Positions 15,319-24,953 of a stretch of DNA of 64,000 nt are shown piece after piece. Each line of letters begins with the position of its first letter. Positions within the stretch are counted from its first letter, which is position 1. A model generated the notes under the pieces. That model saw only the letters and a list, made by a program, of their open reading frames with translations. It did not search any database and was not told where the DNA came from. The stretch spans positions 124,001-188,000 of the forward strand of contig DATBGZ010000082.1 of assembly GCA_036557785.1 (NCBI GenBank), read 5' to 3'. Position numbers and translations under genes: made by a program. Source of the stretch: DATBGZ01 sp036557785 (GTDB lineage: Bacteria; Actinomycetota; Actinomycetes; Mycobacteriales; Micromonosporaceae).

Positions 15319-16317
15319 ATGCGCATCACCGTCCTAGGGGCCGGCTCGTGGGGTACGACCGTCGCGTCCGTGCTGACCCGCCGCGACCACGAGTCGCTGG
15401 TGTGGGCCCGGGGTCGGGCAGCCGCCGACGAGATCAACGATCAGCACACCAACGAGCGCTATCTGCCGGGCTTCAAGCTTCCCGCACGGTTGCGCGCCAG
15501 CGCCGATCTGGAGGAGGCGTCCCGACACGCCCAGATGCTGGTGGTCGGCGTGCCATGCGCCGCGTTCCGCGCCACGCTCGAGCAGGTCCGGCCGTACCTC
15601 GATCCCTGGGTGCCGATCGTCAGCCTGAGCAAGGGGCTGGAGACGGCGACGCTGTCGCGGATGACGCAGATCATCAAGGACGTGCTGCCCGGTCATCCGG
15701 CGGCGGCGCTCACCGGCCCCAACCTGGCCCGCGAGATCATGTCCGGCATGGCCGCGGCGAGCGTGATCGCCACCGAGGACCTGTCCGTGGCCGCGGCCAT
15801 GCAGCACGTGATCAGCCGCAAGCTGCTGCGTGTCTACACCAACCACGACGTGATCGGCTGCGAGGTCGGCGGGGCATTGAAGAACGTCGTCGCCATCGCC
15901 ACCGGCATCGCGCAGGGCCTCGGCGTCGGCGACAACACGCGGGCGGCCGTGATCTCCCGCGGGCTGGCTGAGCTCACGAGGCTGGCGGTCGCCATGGGCG
16001 CCGAGCCGGCCACCATGGCCGGGCTGGCCGGCATGGGCGATCTGGTGGCGACCTGCATCAGCCCGCAGAGCCGCAACCGGCACGTGGGCGAGCAGCTCGG
16101 CCGGGGGCGGCGCCTCGACGAGATCCTCGCGGAGATGGGGCAGGTGGCCGAGGGGGTCCGGACCGTGCACGCCGCGGTCGCGCTCGCCGACCGACACGGG
16201 TTGGCGATGCCGATCGCGCGCACCATCCACCGCGTGGTCACCGGCCAGATCACGGCGGAGGAGGCGTACGACGGGTTGCGCCAGGCGCCCGCCGGGCACG
16301 AGTCCGAACCGGGCTGA
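15319..16317 (+). CDS. gpsA: Glycerol-3-phosphate dehydrogenase [NAD(P)+]
   Basis: 332 residues. GpsA reduces dihydroxyacetone phosphate to sn-glycerol-3-phosphate for phospholipid synthesis in the cytoplasm. The dinucleotide-binding motif GAGSWGTT is at residues 7-14; SLSKGLE, LTGPNLAREI and the C-terminal domain around GCEVGGALKNVVAIATGI (with the catalytic Lys) and AGMGDLVATC are all present. ATG 15319 is chosen because GGGAG lies 8 bases upstream; an ATG at 15304 would add five residues. A kinase-like gene follows after 6 bases. Confidence 0.95.
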   Translation: MRITVLGAGSWGTTVASVLTRRDHESLVWARGRAAADEINDQHTNERYLPGFKLPARLRASADLEEASRHAQMLVVGVPCAAFRATLEQVRPYLDPWVPIVSLSKGLETATLSRMTQIIKDVLPGHPAAALTGPNLAREIMSGMAAASVIATEDLSVAAAMQHVISRKLLRVYTNHDVIGCEVGGALKNVVAIATGIAQGLGVGDNTRAAVISRGLAELTRLAVAMGAEPATMAGLAGMGDLVATCISPQSRNRHVGEQLGRGRRLDEILAEMGQVAEGVRTVHAAVALADRHGLAMPIARTIHRVVTGQITAEEAYDGLRQAPAGHESEPG

Positions 16318-16323
16318 GCGGCG

Positions 16324-17253
16324 ATGATCGATGTTCCACCCGCCGTACAGGCGAAGGCTCTGGTGCACGAGGCGGGCGCTTGGCTCGACGATCTTCCATC
16401 GCTCGTGGCCTCGCTGGAGCGCGAGTGGTCGCTGACCGTCGGGCGCGTCTATCCCGACGCGACCGAGGCACTCGTGGTCGAGGCGGTGTGCGGCGACGGT
16501 ACGGCCGCGGTGCTCAAGCTCGTGGTCCCGCGCGGTGATAGCGCGGCGCGCGCGTCGAACCGGTACGCCCGCGACGAGATCACCGTGTTGCGGCTGGCCT
16601 CCGGCCAGGGGTGCGCACAACTGCTGCGATCCGATAGCGAGCGTGGCGCGCTGCTACTCGAACGGCTCGGTCCGTCGCTGCACGATCTCGGCCTGCCGCT
16701 GCCGCGCCAGCACGAGATCCTCTGCGCCGCGGCGGCCCGCGTCTGGCGGCCCGCGCCGGATAGCGGCCTGCCGACCGGCGCGGAGAAGGGCCGGTGGCTC
16801 GCCGAGTTCATCACCGCGACATGGGAAGAGTTGGGCCAGCCGTGCGCGCCGCGGGCGGTGGCACACGCGCTGTCCTGTGTGGAGCGTCGGGTGGCGGCGC
16901 ACAACGATCAGCGGGCGATGCTGCTCCACGGCGACGTGCACGCGTGGAACGCGCTCGCCGCCGACGATGGCGAGTTCAAACTGGTCGATCCCGATGGGCT
17001 GCTCGCGGAGCCCGAGTACGACCTGGGGATCATCATGCGCGAGGACCCGGTCGAGCTGATGGCCGGTGACCCGTACCGTCGCGCTGCCTGGCTCGCCGAC
17101 CGTACCGGGCTCGACCCCCGGGCGATCTGGGATTGGGGCGTGGCGGAGCGCGTCTCCACCGGCCTGCTCGCCACCCGCATCGAGCTGCAACCGGTCGGCC
17201 GCGAGATGCTCGCGGCGGCCGACGCGATCGCGCGGGCCGAGTCCGTGGTCTAG
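16324..17253 (+). CDS. Aminoglycoside 6-phosphotransferase / hydroxyurea phosphotransferase family kinase
   Basis: 309 residues of the APH(6)/HUR group. It has the kinase-like features: VLKLVVPRG (nucleotide-binding Lys), the catalytic loop LLHGDVHAWNALA with Asp and Asn, and VDPDGLLAEPEYDLG as the metal-binding DFG equivalent. In producers such enzymes phosphorylate streptomycin-like aminoglycosides; many homologues are of unknown substrate, so resistance is not proven. It starts 6 bases after gpsA and is probably co-transcribed with it. The RBS is weak. Confidence 0.85.
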   Translation: MIDVPPAVQAKALVHEAGAWLDDLPSLVASLEREWSLTVGRVYPDATEALVVEAVCGDGTAAVLKLVVPRGDSAARASNRYARDEITVLRLASGQGCAQLLRSDSERGALLLERLGPSLHDLGLPLPRQHEILCAAAARVWRPAPDSGLPTGAEKGRWLAEFITATWEELGQPCAPRAVAHALSCVERRVAAHNDQRAMLLHGDVHAWNALAADDGEFKLVDPDGLLAEPEYDLGIIMREDPVELMAGDPYRRAAWLADRTGLDPRAIWDWGVAERVSTGLLATRIELQPVGREMLAAADAIARAESVV

Positions 17254-17261
17254 CTGACGGC

Positions 17262-18827
17262 CTACGTCACCCACGGCACGCCCACGACGCGCGCGAAGTC
17301 GACTCCGAGCGCGTCCCACCGCGGTGCCTGTGCCCCGAGTCGTTCGCGGAACGTCGACCAATCGTGCGTGGTGCTCGGCGACCAGGCGACCTCCGCGATG
17401 GCGGCGAGTCTAGGCAGGGCGAGGTACTCGATATCGTCCACGGTGGCCACCGTCTCCGTCCACAGAGGAGCCTCGACGCCGAGGACGGCCGACGCGTCGA
17501 CCCGGGACAGGTACGTGGCCGGATCCCAGTCGTATGACTCCTCGACGCTGGTCGGGCCGGCCCAGGTCAGCCCGATCCGCGTGCCCTGGTCGTACTTCTG
17601 GTCCAGGTACGCGTGGTTGGCCGGCGCCAGGATCACGCGCGTGCCGGACGCCGCGGCGGCCACGACCCGTTCGTCGTAGGGGTTGGTGCTCCAGTATTCG
17701 AGCACGGTCGTCGACGCCAGATCCGCCTTGGCGGCGTCGTGCCAGCCCACCGCGGCCTTGCCGTGCGCGGTGACGATCTGCTGAGCCCGGTCCACGATCC
17801 GGGCGTAGTCGCCGGCCGTGAGCGTGCTCGCCTCGTCGCCGCCGATGTGCAGGTACGGCCCGGGCGTGAGCGCGGCGAGCTCGCCGAGGACGTCGTCGAG
17901 GAACGAGTAGGTCGCGTCGTCGGGGCACAGCGCGCTGAACCCGACAGCGATGCCGGTGAACAGTGGCGGCGCCGTCCCGTCGCAGCTCAGCTGCGCGTAC
18001 GAGGCGAGCGCCGCGTTGGTGTGTCCCGGCAGATCGATCTCGGGCACGACGGTCATGTAGCGCGTGGCGGCGTAGGCGATGATCGCCCGGTAGTCGTCCT
18101 GGGTGTAGAAGCCACCCGCACCGCCGCCGACCTGTGTCGTGGCGCCGTACTCGGTCAGGCGCGGCCAGCCGTCCACGGCGATGCGCCAGCCCTGATCGTC
18201 GGAGAGGTGCAGGTGCAGGTAGTTGACTTTGTACATGGCGGCCAGATCGATGAACCGCTCGACTGCCGCGACGTCGAAGAAGTGGCGGGCGACGTCGAGC
18301 ATCGCGCCCCGGTAGGCGTAGCGGGGTCGGTCGTCGATGCGCCCGCCGGGGATGACGAGCGGCCCGCTGGCGGGCATCAGTTGCCGCAACGTCTGCACGC
18401 CCCGGAACAGGCCGGCACCACTGCCGGCGCGGATCGTCACGGCGTGCGCGTCGACCTCCAGCTCGTACGCCTCGTCGCCGGTGACCGCCGCGTCGTGCAG
18501 CAGCGCGATGCCGCCCTCCACCGGCCCGGAGCCCGGCCTCGGCGTCGCTGCGCCGATCAGACCGGCAAGGTACGTCGCGACCCGGGCCGCCTCGGGATCA
18601 TCCGGTGAGGTGACGATCGTCGCTCCCGGCGGGATCGTGAACGTCACGCCCGGCGCGGCGACCGCTTCGGCCGGCGCGGGCAGCACATCGGCGAAGGTCA
18701 GCACCCGCCGTACGGGCTCCGGCTGCCCGTGGGGTCGTGTGGCCAGCGCCCAGGTCCCGACCCCGGCCGCCACGATCACGACAGCCGCGATCAGCGCCAG
18801 CACGGCTCGCCTGCCCATGCCGCCCAT
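17262..18827 (-). CDS. Beta-N-acetylhexosaminidase, GH20
   Basis: 521 residues. An N-terminal TM/uncleaved signal anchor (RAVLALIAAVVIVAAGVGTWALA) is followed by the GH20b N-terminal domain (to about residue 165) and the catalytic barrel beginning RPRYAYRGAMLDVARHFF. The catalytic Asp-Glu pair is D331-E332 in LHIGGDEAS; HLHLSDDQGWR and VPEIDLPGHTNA are further active-site motifs. It should remove terminal GlcNAc/GalNAc outside the membrane, for example from chitin or wall fragments. ATG 18827 or 18818 could start it. Convergent with the kinase gene, 8 bases apart. Confidence 0.93.
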   Translation of the reverse strand: MGGMGRRAVLALIAAVVIVAAGVGTWALATRPHGQPEPVRRVLTFADVLPAPAEAVAAPGVTFTIPPGATIVTSPDDPEAARVATYLAGLIGAATPRPGSGPVEGGIALLHDAAVTGDEAYELEVDAHAVTIRAGSGAGLFRGVQTLRQLMPASGPLVIPGGRIDDRPRYAYRGAMLDVARHFFDVAAVERFIDLAAMYKVNYLHLHLSDDQGWRIAVDGWPRLTEYGATTQVGGGAGGFYTQDDYRAIIAYAATRYMTVVPEIDLPGHTNAALASYAQLSCDGTAPPLFTGIAVGFSALCPDDATYSFLDDVLGELAALTPGPYLHIGGDEASTLTAGDYARIVDRAQQIVTAHGKAAVGWHDAAKADLASTTVLEYWSTNPYDERVVAAAASGTRVILAPANHAYLDQKYDQGTRIGLTWAGPTSVEESYDWDPATYLSRVDASAVLGVEAPLWTETVATVDDIEYLALPRLAAIAEVAWSPSTTHDWSTFRERLGAQAPRWDALGVDFARVVGVPWVT

Positions 18828-18897
18828 CCTTAACTGTAAAGAGTCTTAACACAAGCCGGCGCGGGGTTGACCACGTGCGTCTCGGGTGCCTTACTTG

Positions 18898-18911
18898 TGG
18901 AACGTGTTCTA
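18898..18911 (+). promoter_or_regulatory. KstR-type operator (TnnAACnnGTTnnA)
   Basis: TGGAACGTGTTCTA matches every fixed position of the palindromic KstR consensus defined for the mycobacterial steroid-catabolism regulon (established knowledge). It ends 14 bases before the ATG of the GMC oxidoreductase, in the 98-base divergent gap with the hexosaminidase gene, where a TetR-type repressor could block transcription. No kstR gene lies in this window. Confidence 0.6.
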
Positions 18912-18925
18912 GTTCTGGGGGCCGC

Positions 18926-20530
18926 ATGGAGCTGTCGGCTGATTACGTCGTCGTCGGCGCCGGCAGCTCCGGCTGCGTGCTGGCCCGGCGGCTGGCCGAA
19001 TCCGGCGCAAGCGTGATCCTCGTCGAGGCGGGGAGAGGGGACCGCTCCCCGTGGCTGCGCCGGCCCGGGCTCATCGCGATCCTGCACAGCGTGCCCCGGC
19101 TGAAGAAGATCTACGACTGGGGTTACTACAGCATCCCCCAGGCGGCCGCCCTGGGCCGTGCGATCCCGCAGGTGCGTGGCAAGGTTCTTGGTGGATCCAG
19201 CTCAATCAATGGCATGGTCTTCGTTCGGGGCCACCGCAAGAACTACGACGACTGGGCCGAGCAGGGCTGCCGCGGGTGGAGCTATGACGATGTGCTGCCC
19301 AGCTTCAAGCGCTTCGAGTGCTGGGAGGACGGGGCCACCGACTACCGTGGGGCGGATGGGCCGATCAAGGTAACCCGGGCCAGGAACGTCACCGGTGCCA
19401 CGTGGGCGTTCATGGCGGCGTTGACCGAAACCGCAGGCGTCAAGCAACTCGAGGACTACAACGCCGAGTCCCAGGAGGGCGTCGGTCTGCTGCAGCAGAA
19501 CGCGTCCGGGGGCCTGCGCTACAGCGCCGCGGGCGGGCACCTCGGCACGCCGTTGCCCGGCCTGACCGTCGTGCTCGGCACCCTGGTCACCGGCGTGACG
19601 ATCCAGAAGGGCCGAGCGATCGGGATCACGGTGTCCGGCCGGGGTGGGCCGCGCACCATCCGGGCCGTCCGCGAGGTGATCCTCTGCGCCGGAGTCTTCG
19701 GTTCCGCACAACTGCTCCAGCTCTCGGGCGTCGGACCGGCCGACCACCTGCGATCGCTGGGAATCAATGTCCGCGCCGACCTGCCGGTCGGCGATAACCT
19801 GCACGACCACCTCTTCGTGCCGATGAGCTACCTCATGCCGAGCGCCCGCAATCGCGGCACCGCGTCATACTTCGCCTCCGGGCTGACCCGGGAGGTGCTG
19901 CGGCGCGGCTCGACCTGGGTGAGCCGCAGCGTCTTTGAAGCGGTCGCCTTCGTCCGCAGTTCGCGCGCTCGCGACGTGCCCGATATCCAGCTCCACGCCC
20001 TGCCGTGGAGCTACCCGAGTCCCAACCAGGATCTGCCGGTCCGGTACCGGGTCGACCCTCGCCCGCACCTCACGCTCCTGGCCACCATGATCTACCCCAG
20101 GAGCCGGGGTCGGGTGCGCCTCGCCTCCGCCGATCCTGCCCAGGCGCCGGTCATCGACCCTGCCTACCTCTCGGACCCCGACGACACGCGCCTGCTGCTG
20201 GAGGCGATGCAGCTCGTGCGCCAGACCATGGCGAGCCGGACGATCGCCTCCGAGGTCAACGGCGAGACCGCCCCGGGCCCGGACTACCGGCACCGGGACG
20301 ACCTCGCCGAGCAGATACCCAACCGTGCGACCACCGTCTATCACCCGGTCGGCACCTGCCGCATGGGCGTGGACGAACGTTCCGTGGTCGGCCCCGACCT
20401 GAGGGTCAACGGCATCATGGGCCTGCGTGTCGCCGACGCGTCGATCATGCCGTCGATCACGGGCGGCAACACCAATGCTCCTGCCCTGATGATCGGCGAG
20501 CACGCCGCGCGCATCATCCTGCGTTCGTGA
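18926..20530 (+). CDS. GMC family FAD-dependent oxidoreductase
   Basis: 534 residues from ATG 18926. The FAD-binding motif VVVGAGSSGCVLARRL starts at about residue 8, followed by the GMC signature 1 region (GKVLGGSSSINGMVFVRGH) and signature 2 near GAFGSAQLLQLSGVGP-like residues (about 255-270). The C-terminal HPVGTCRMG and DASIMPSITGGNTNAPALMIGEHAA carry the catalytic His/Asn region. Family members oxidise alcohols such as choline, sterols or aliphatic alcohols. The upstream KstR-type box hints at a steroid or lipid substrate (inference). Confidence 0.92.
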   Translation: MELSADYVVVGAGSSGCVLARRLAESGASVILVEAGRGDRSPWLRRPGLIAILHSVPRLKKIYDWGYYSIPQAAALGRAIPQVRGKVLGGSSSINGMVFVRGHRKNYDDWAEQGCRGWSYDDVLPSFKRFECWEDGATDYRGADGPIKVTRARNVTGATWAFMAALTETAGVKQLEDYNAESQEGVGLLQQNASGGLRYSAAGGHLGTPLPGLTVVLGTLVTGVTIQKGRAIGITVSGRGGPRTIRAVREVILCAGVFGSAQLLQLSGVGPADHLRSLGINVRADLPVGDNLHDHLFVPMSYLMPSARNRGTASYFASGLTREVLRRGSTWVSRSVFEAVAFVRSSRARDVPDIQLHALPWSYPSPNQDLPVRYRVDPRPHLTLLATMIYPRSRGRVRLASADPAQAPVIDPAYLSDPDDTRLLLEAMQLVRQTMASRTIASEVNGETAPGPDYRHRDDLAEQIPNRATTVYHPVGTCRMGVDERSVVGPDLRVNGIMGLRVADASIMPSITGGNTNAPALMIGEHAARIILRS

Positions 20531-20617
20531 CGCGTCGCCGGCAGCGGCCGGCCCTCACCGCTGGTCCGGGAAGCCGGCACCTGGCACGTATGCGACCAGC
20601 CGTTCTGACCGGCGGCG

Positions 20618-22402
20618 TCATCTGCCGGCGGCGTAGCCCTGATCCCGGACGTCGGCGGCCGCCTGCAGCAGTCCGGTCGCCGGGTCGCGGCTCACGGCCG
20701 AAAGCCGGCCCAGCGACCAACCATCGGTCACCACGACCTCGTGCCCTCGCCGGCGCAGCCCGTCGACCACCTCGGCCGCCACCCGGTCCTCCACCACGAA
20801 CTGGCCGGGGTAGGTCTCGCGCGGGTGGAACGAGCTCGGGAAGGCCGTGCTGTGCCATTTCGGTGCCTCGATGGCCTGCTGGAGGGGAATGCGGCGGACG
20901 AGATGGGAGAGCAGCAGGGACAACTGCCACTGGTCCTGCTGGTCCCCGCCCGGAGTACCGAGCGACAGCACCGGAAGGCCGTCGCGATAGACCAGGGTCG
21001 GACTGAGCGTGGTGCGCGGGCGCCGGCCCGGTACCAGGCTCGCGGGCAGGCCCGCCTCGAGCCAGCACATCTGCAACCGGCTGCCCAGCGGGAACCCGAG
21101 TGCCGCGACGACCGGCGAGCTGTGCAGCCAGCCGCCGCTCGGGGTCGCCGAGACCATCGTGCCCCAGCGGTCGACCACGTCGAGGTGGCAGGTGTCCCCG
21201 TGGTACGCGCGGTTCGTGTCCACTGTGGGCTCACCGAGGCCGGCGATGGACTGGCCCGCTCGGGTTACGTCGGCCGCCGCGTGGGTACGGATGTGGGCCG
21301 GCAGGCGTGGGGCGCGCCCCTGCGGCGAGCCGGGCCGCAGCTCCAGGCTGGCCCGGTCCGCGATCAGCGCGCGTCGGGCGGCGGTGTACTCGGGGGCGAG
21401 CAGCGCCGCCAGCGGTGGCTCCTGCGCGTCGCCGTACCACGCCTCGCGATCAGCGAAGGCGAGCTTGGCCGCCTCGACGATGGTGTGCAGTCCATCCACA
21501 GTGGACTCATCGAGTTCCGCGTCGGCGAAGCCGTCCAGGATCGCGAGTTGCTGCAACAGGACCGGCCCCTGGCCCCATGCCTGGGTCTTGTGCACGACGA
21601 CGTCGCGGAACCGGTGCGAGGCCGAGGGCTCGTAGGTCGGTGTGAAGGAGGAGATGTCCTGCCCTGTGATGACGCCGGGGTGGCGACCGTACCCGGGGTG
21701 CAGGAACGGCCGCCGCGCGAACTCGTCGATCGCCTCGGCAACGAAGCCCTCCCGCCAAGCCCGGATGGCCGCGTCGATGCCGGTCTGCCGGCCCGGCGCT
21801 GAACCACCCGCCTCGGCCTCGACGAGCCGCCGGTAGGTCCGGCCGAGCGCCACGTTGCGGAACATATCGCCCGGCTCCGGCGCGGGCAGGTAGACCTCGG
21901 CCGAGGTGGTCCAGTCCTCGCGGAACAGGCTCTCGACCCGGCGGATCGCGCCCGCCACACCGCGGGAGATGGTGTGCCCGCGCTCGGCGTAGTCGATGGC
22001 GTAGGTCAGCACGTCGGCCACCCGGCGGGTGCCGTGATCGCGCAGCAGCGCCAGCCAGGCCACCACGGCGCCAGGGACCGCTGCCGCCAACGGGCCGGCG
22101 CCGGGGACGAGGTCGAAGCCGAGGTCGCGGTAGGCGGCAATCGTGGCGCGCGCGGGAGCCGGGCCCTGTCCACACAGGACGGTCGGGGCCGGGTCGTTGG
22201 CGCGGGCGAAGATGAGCGGCAGGTCGCCACCCGGGCCGTTGAGATGCGGCTGGACCACGTGCAGGGCGAAGCCCGCGGCGACTGCCGCGTCGATGGCGTT
22301 GCCGCCCTGCTCCAGTTCGGCCATGCCAGCGGCCGTGGCCAGCCAGTGCGTCGAGGCGACCATGCCGAAGGTGCCGGTCAGTTGGGGACGCGACGGGGCC
22401 AT
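20618..22402 (-). CDS. Gamma-glutamyltransferase family protein
   Basis: 594 residues from ATG 22402, which has GGGAG 5 bases upstream; an ATG pair at about 22444 is an alternative. The N-terminal GMVASTHWLATAAGMAELEQGGNAIDAAVAA and PGGDLPLIF match the large subunit. The nucleophile of autoprocessing and catalysis is Thr404 in HGDTCHLDVVD, followed by the glycine motif and the region TLSPTLVYRDG. There is no signal peptide, so it is likely cytoplasmic, and could act on gamma-glutamyl compounds other than glutathione. The role is otherwise open. Confidence 0.9.
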   Translation of the reverse strand: MAPSRPQLTGTFGMVASTHWLATAAGMAELEQGGNAIDAAVAAGFALHVVQPHLNGPGGDLPLIFARANDPAPTVLCGQGPAPARATIAAYRDLGFDLVPGAGPLAAAVPGAVVAWLALLRDHGTRRVADVLTYAIDYAERGHTISRGVAGAIRRVESLFREDWTTSAEVYLPAPEPGDMFRNVALGRTYRRLVEAEAGGSAPGRQTGIDAAIRAWREGFVAEAIDEFARRPFLHPGYGRHPGVITGQDISSFTPTYEPSASHRFRDVVVHKTQAWGQGPVLLQQLAILDGFADAELDESTVDGLHTIVEAAKLAFADREAWYGDAQEPPLAALLAPEYTAARRALIADRASLELRPGSPQGRAPRLPAHIRTHAAADVTRAGQSIAGLGEPTVDTNRAYHGDTCHLDVVDRWGTMVSATPSGGWLHSSPVVAALGFPLGSRLQMCWLEAGLPASLVPGRRPRTTLSPTLVYRDGLPVLSLGTPGGDQQDQWQLSLLLSHLVRRIPLQQAIEAPKWHSTAFPSSFHPRETYPGQFVVEDRVAAEVVDGLRRRGHEVVVTDGWSLGRLSAVSRDPATGLLQAAADVRDQGYAAGR

Positions 22403-22566
22403 GGCTGCTCCCAGGGCTCGATTGGTCTGATCCGGGCCCATCATCGCGTACCTGCGGCGCCAGCCACAGGTCGGGCAGCGGTGGGCGGTGCAGCGACGTC
22501 GCACTCAGGATCGTCCCAGGTTCGCCGACTACGTTCCCCGGGGGCATTCGCGAGAAGGGACCGCCG

Positions 22567-23505
22567 ATGATCGAGGCGAGGGGCCTCACCAAGCGCTTCG
22601 GCGACCGGCTGGCCGTCGATCACCTCTCGTTCACCGTACGGCCCGGTCAGGTGACCGGGTTCCTGGGACCGAACGGGGCCGGGAAGTCGACCACGATGCG
22701 CATGGTCCTGGGGCTGGACGCGCCCAACGAGGGCAGCGTGACGGTCGACGGGAAGCGTTACGACCAGTTGAGCCATCCGATGCGGGTGGTCGGCGCGCTG
22801 CTCGACGCCAAAGCCGTGCATGGCGGGCGGACCGCGGCCAAGCACCTGCTCTGCCTGGCCCAGACCAACGACCTGCCGTCGCGCCGGGTCCCGGCGGTGC
22901 TCGAGCTGGTGGGGCTGACCCAGGTGGCGAGCAAGCGGATCGGCGGGTTCTCGCTCGGCATGTGCCAGCGGCTGGGTATCGCGGCCGCGCTGCTCGGCGA
23001 CCCCAAGGTGCTCATGTTCGACGAGCCGGTCAACGGGCTCGACCCCGAGGGCATCCTCTGGATCCGTAACCTGATGCGGGCCCTTGCCGCCGAGGGCCGG
23101 ACGATCTTCGTCTCCAGCCACCTCATGAGTGAGATGGAGAACACCGCCGACCACCTGATCGTGATCGGTCAGGGCCGGCTCATCGCCGACTGTACGGTCG
23201 AGGAGTTCATCAAGCGCAATTCCCAGGCGACGGTCCGGGCGCGAACGCCCGAGGCGACCAAGCTCGCCGACCTCATCACCGGCCTGGGTGGCAGCACCCG
23301 CCCCGACGGCCGCGACGCCATCGTCGTGAGCGGCATCGCGCAGGACCGCATCGGCGACCTCGCCTTCGACAACGGAATCCGCCTGCATGAGCTCGCCGCC
23401 GTGCAGGCTTCGCTCGAGCAGGCATTCATGGAGCTCACTCGGGACAGCGTCGAGTTCCACGCCGCCGTTCCGGCCGGCCTCTCGGAATCGAAGGGGACAT
23501 CGTGA
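22567..23505 (+). CDS. ABC exporter ATP-binding protein
   Basis: 312 residues. Walker A GPNGAGKST, signature FSLGMCQRLGIA and Walker B VLMFDEPVNGLDPEG are intact, and the switch is SSHLMSEMENTAD. It belongs to the group found with single 270-residue ABC-2 permeases (bacitracin/antibiotic-type export and related). The ATG has AAGGGA upstream and the stop overlaps the permease start. A signature with Cys (GMCQRL) instead of the usual Arg/Lys is a small oddity. Confidence 0.92.
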   Translation: MIEARGLTKRFGDRLAVDHLSFTVRPGQVTGFLGPNGAGKSTTMRMVLGLDAPNEGSVTVDGKRYDQLSHPMRVVGALLDAKAVHGGRTAAKHLLCLAQTNDLPSRRVPAVLELVGLTQVASKRIGGFSLGMCQRLGIAAALLGDPKVLMFDEPVNGLDPEGILWIRNLMRALAAEGRTIFVSSHLMSEMENTADHLIVIGQGRLIADCTVEEFIKRNSQATVRARTPEATKLADLITGLGGSTRPDGRDAIVVSGIAQDRIGDLAFDNGIRLHELAAVQASLEQAFMELTRDSVEFHAAVPAGLSESKGTS

Positions 23506-24329
23506 TGACCACCGTGGCACTTCGCGCCGATCTGCCACCCGCCGCCGGCCGCGCCGGCTTCGGCGGTGCGCTGCGCTCGGAGTGGACGAAGCTGGTCTCG
23601 TTGCGCTCGACGGTCGCGACGCTGCTCTCCACGATGGCGGTGACCATTGGCCTGTCCGCTCTGGTGGCATGGGGCGCCAGCAACCGGCTGCACCACGTCG
23701 GCCGGATCCCGGAGAGCTTCGACGCTGTGCAGGCCAGCATGTTCGGGCTGATCTTCGGCCAACTCGTGATCGCGGTGATCGGCGCCATGACGATCACCGG
23801 CGAGTACAGCACGGGCATGATCCGCACCTCGCTCGCCGCCGCGCCCCGTCGCCTGGTCACGCTCGCCGCCAAGCTGACCGTCTTCGCCGGCGCCGCGCTC
23901 CTGACCGGGCTGGTCTGCGCGTTCGCCTCCTTCTTCATCGGTCAACATTTCTACGCGTCCCTGCATATCAGCGTCGGCCTCGGCGAGCCGAACGTGCTGC
24001 GGGCTGTGGTGGGCGGTGCGCTGTTCCTTACCGTGGCCGGGCTGCTCTCCTTCGGCCTCGGCACGATCCTGCGGCACACCGCCGGCGCGATCACGGCCGC
24101 CGTCGGGATCCTGTTCATCTCCTTCATCCTCTTCCAGTTCCTGCCGTCGGACTGGGCGGAGCATGCACAGCGATGGATCCCGTTCTTCGCTGGGTCATCC
24201 ATCTGGTCGACCCAGCCGGACCCGGAGGCCCACGTGTGGGGACCGTGGGCCGAGTTCGCCGTCTTCAGCGGCTATGCGCTGGTGGCACTGGCCGTCGGAG
24301 CGATCATGTTCCGCCGCCGCGACGCGTAG
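23505..24329 (+). CDS. ABC exporter permease
   Basis: 274 residues from ATG 23505 (TGATG overlap with the ATPase; AAGGGG 8 bases upstream), with an in-frame GTG one codon before. Six TM segments; the N-terminal half ALRSEWTKLVSLRSTVATLLSTMAVTIGL and MTITGEYSTGMIRTSLAAAPRR are typical of actinobacterial ABC-2 permeases paired with such ATPases. It lies 12 bases from the convergent P-loop kinase gene. Substrate unknown. Confidence 0.9.
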   Translation: MTTVALRADLPPAAGRAGFGGALRSEWTKLVSLRSTVATLLSTMAVTIGLSALVAWGASNRLHHVGRIPESFDAVQASMFGLIFGQLVIAVIGAMTITGEYSTGMIRTSLAAAPRRLVTLAAKLTVFAGAALLTGLVCAFASFFIGQHFYASLHISVGLGEPNVLRAVVGGALFLTVAGLLSFGLGTILRHTAGAITAAVGILFISFILFQFLPSDWAEHAQRWIPFFAGSSIWSTQPDPEAHVWGPWAEFAVFSGYALVALAVGAIMFRRRDA

Positions 24330-24341
24330 GCCGGCGACCCG

Positions 24342-24944
24342 TCAGCGGTTTCCCGGCCGGGTCCGCAGTACGGCGTCGAGGCGGTCGACCTGGTCGGCCC
24401 ATGGTCGCGTCGCCACGACGAGCGCCCCGCAGCGTCGGGCTCGCGCGGCGAGGCGTTCGCCCACGATGACGCTGACCTGGGCTCGGATCCGCTGCTCGCC
24501 GTCGAGAGGTTCGCGGGACCGGAAGTTCGCCACAACCCGCGCCTCGTCGGGCTCTGCCAGTACCACGGCGACGACCCGGTCCGGGTGCTCGGTGGCGAGT
24601 TCGGGCGTCAGGTAGTCGCCCTCCATGACCACGGGCGCCGCGAACTCGACGTGGTCGGCGATGACCGCCGCGAAGGCGGGTCGCAGCGCGTCCGCCGTCT
24701 CGAAGTGAAGGTCCGCTATGCGTGTCGGTGGCCAGGATCCCGCTTCCGGATGGGTCGCCCAGTAGTGCAGCTCAGGCTGCTGTTCGGCGTTCGTGAGGGC
24801 CCTCAGCGCGGTGACGATGTCGTCCGCCTCGCCCAGTGGTACGCCATACCGGGCGGCTAAAGCAGCCGCGGCCCGGGTCTTGCCGACGCCCGAAGCGCCG
24901 CAGACGACCACGACGAGCGGCGGCGCTTCTCGCCTCAAATCCAT
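24342..24944 (-). CDS. P-loop nucleotide kinase-like protein
   Basis: 200 residues. Walker A CGASGVGKTRAAAALAARYG at residues 15-34 starts the protein, as in gluconokinase/AAA-type small kinases, and VVMEGDYLTPELA and VVLAEPDEARVVANFRSRE fit strands and lid of that fold. Substrate cannot be told from the sequence. It is read away from the MFS gene start in the same direction, 9 bases after the MFS stop, so it is probably co-transcribed with the transporter. Confidence 0.75.
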   Translation of the reverse strand: MDLRREAPPLVVVVCGASGVGKTRAAAALAARYGVPLGEADDIVTALRALTNAEQQPELHYWATHPEAGSWPPTRIADLHFETADALRPAFAAVIADHVEFAAPVVMEGDYLTPELATEHPDRVVAVVLAEPDEARVVANFRSREPLDGEQRIRAQVSVIVGERLAARARRCGALVVATRPWADQVDRLDAVLRTRPGNR

Positions 24945-24953
24945 TGACGGGCA

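Noticed and set aside
16324..17253. Proven streptomycin resistance gene
   Set aside because: Family membership is clear but this group includes many kinases with unknown substrates; no antibiotic cluster is adjacent.
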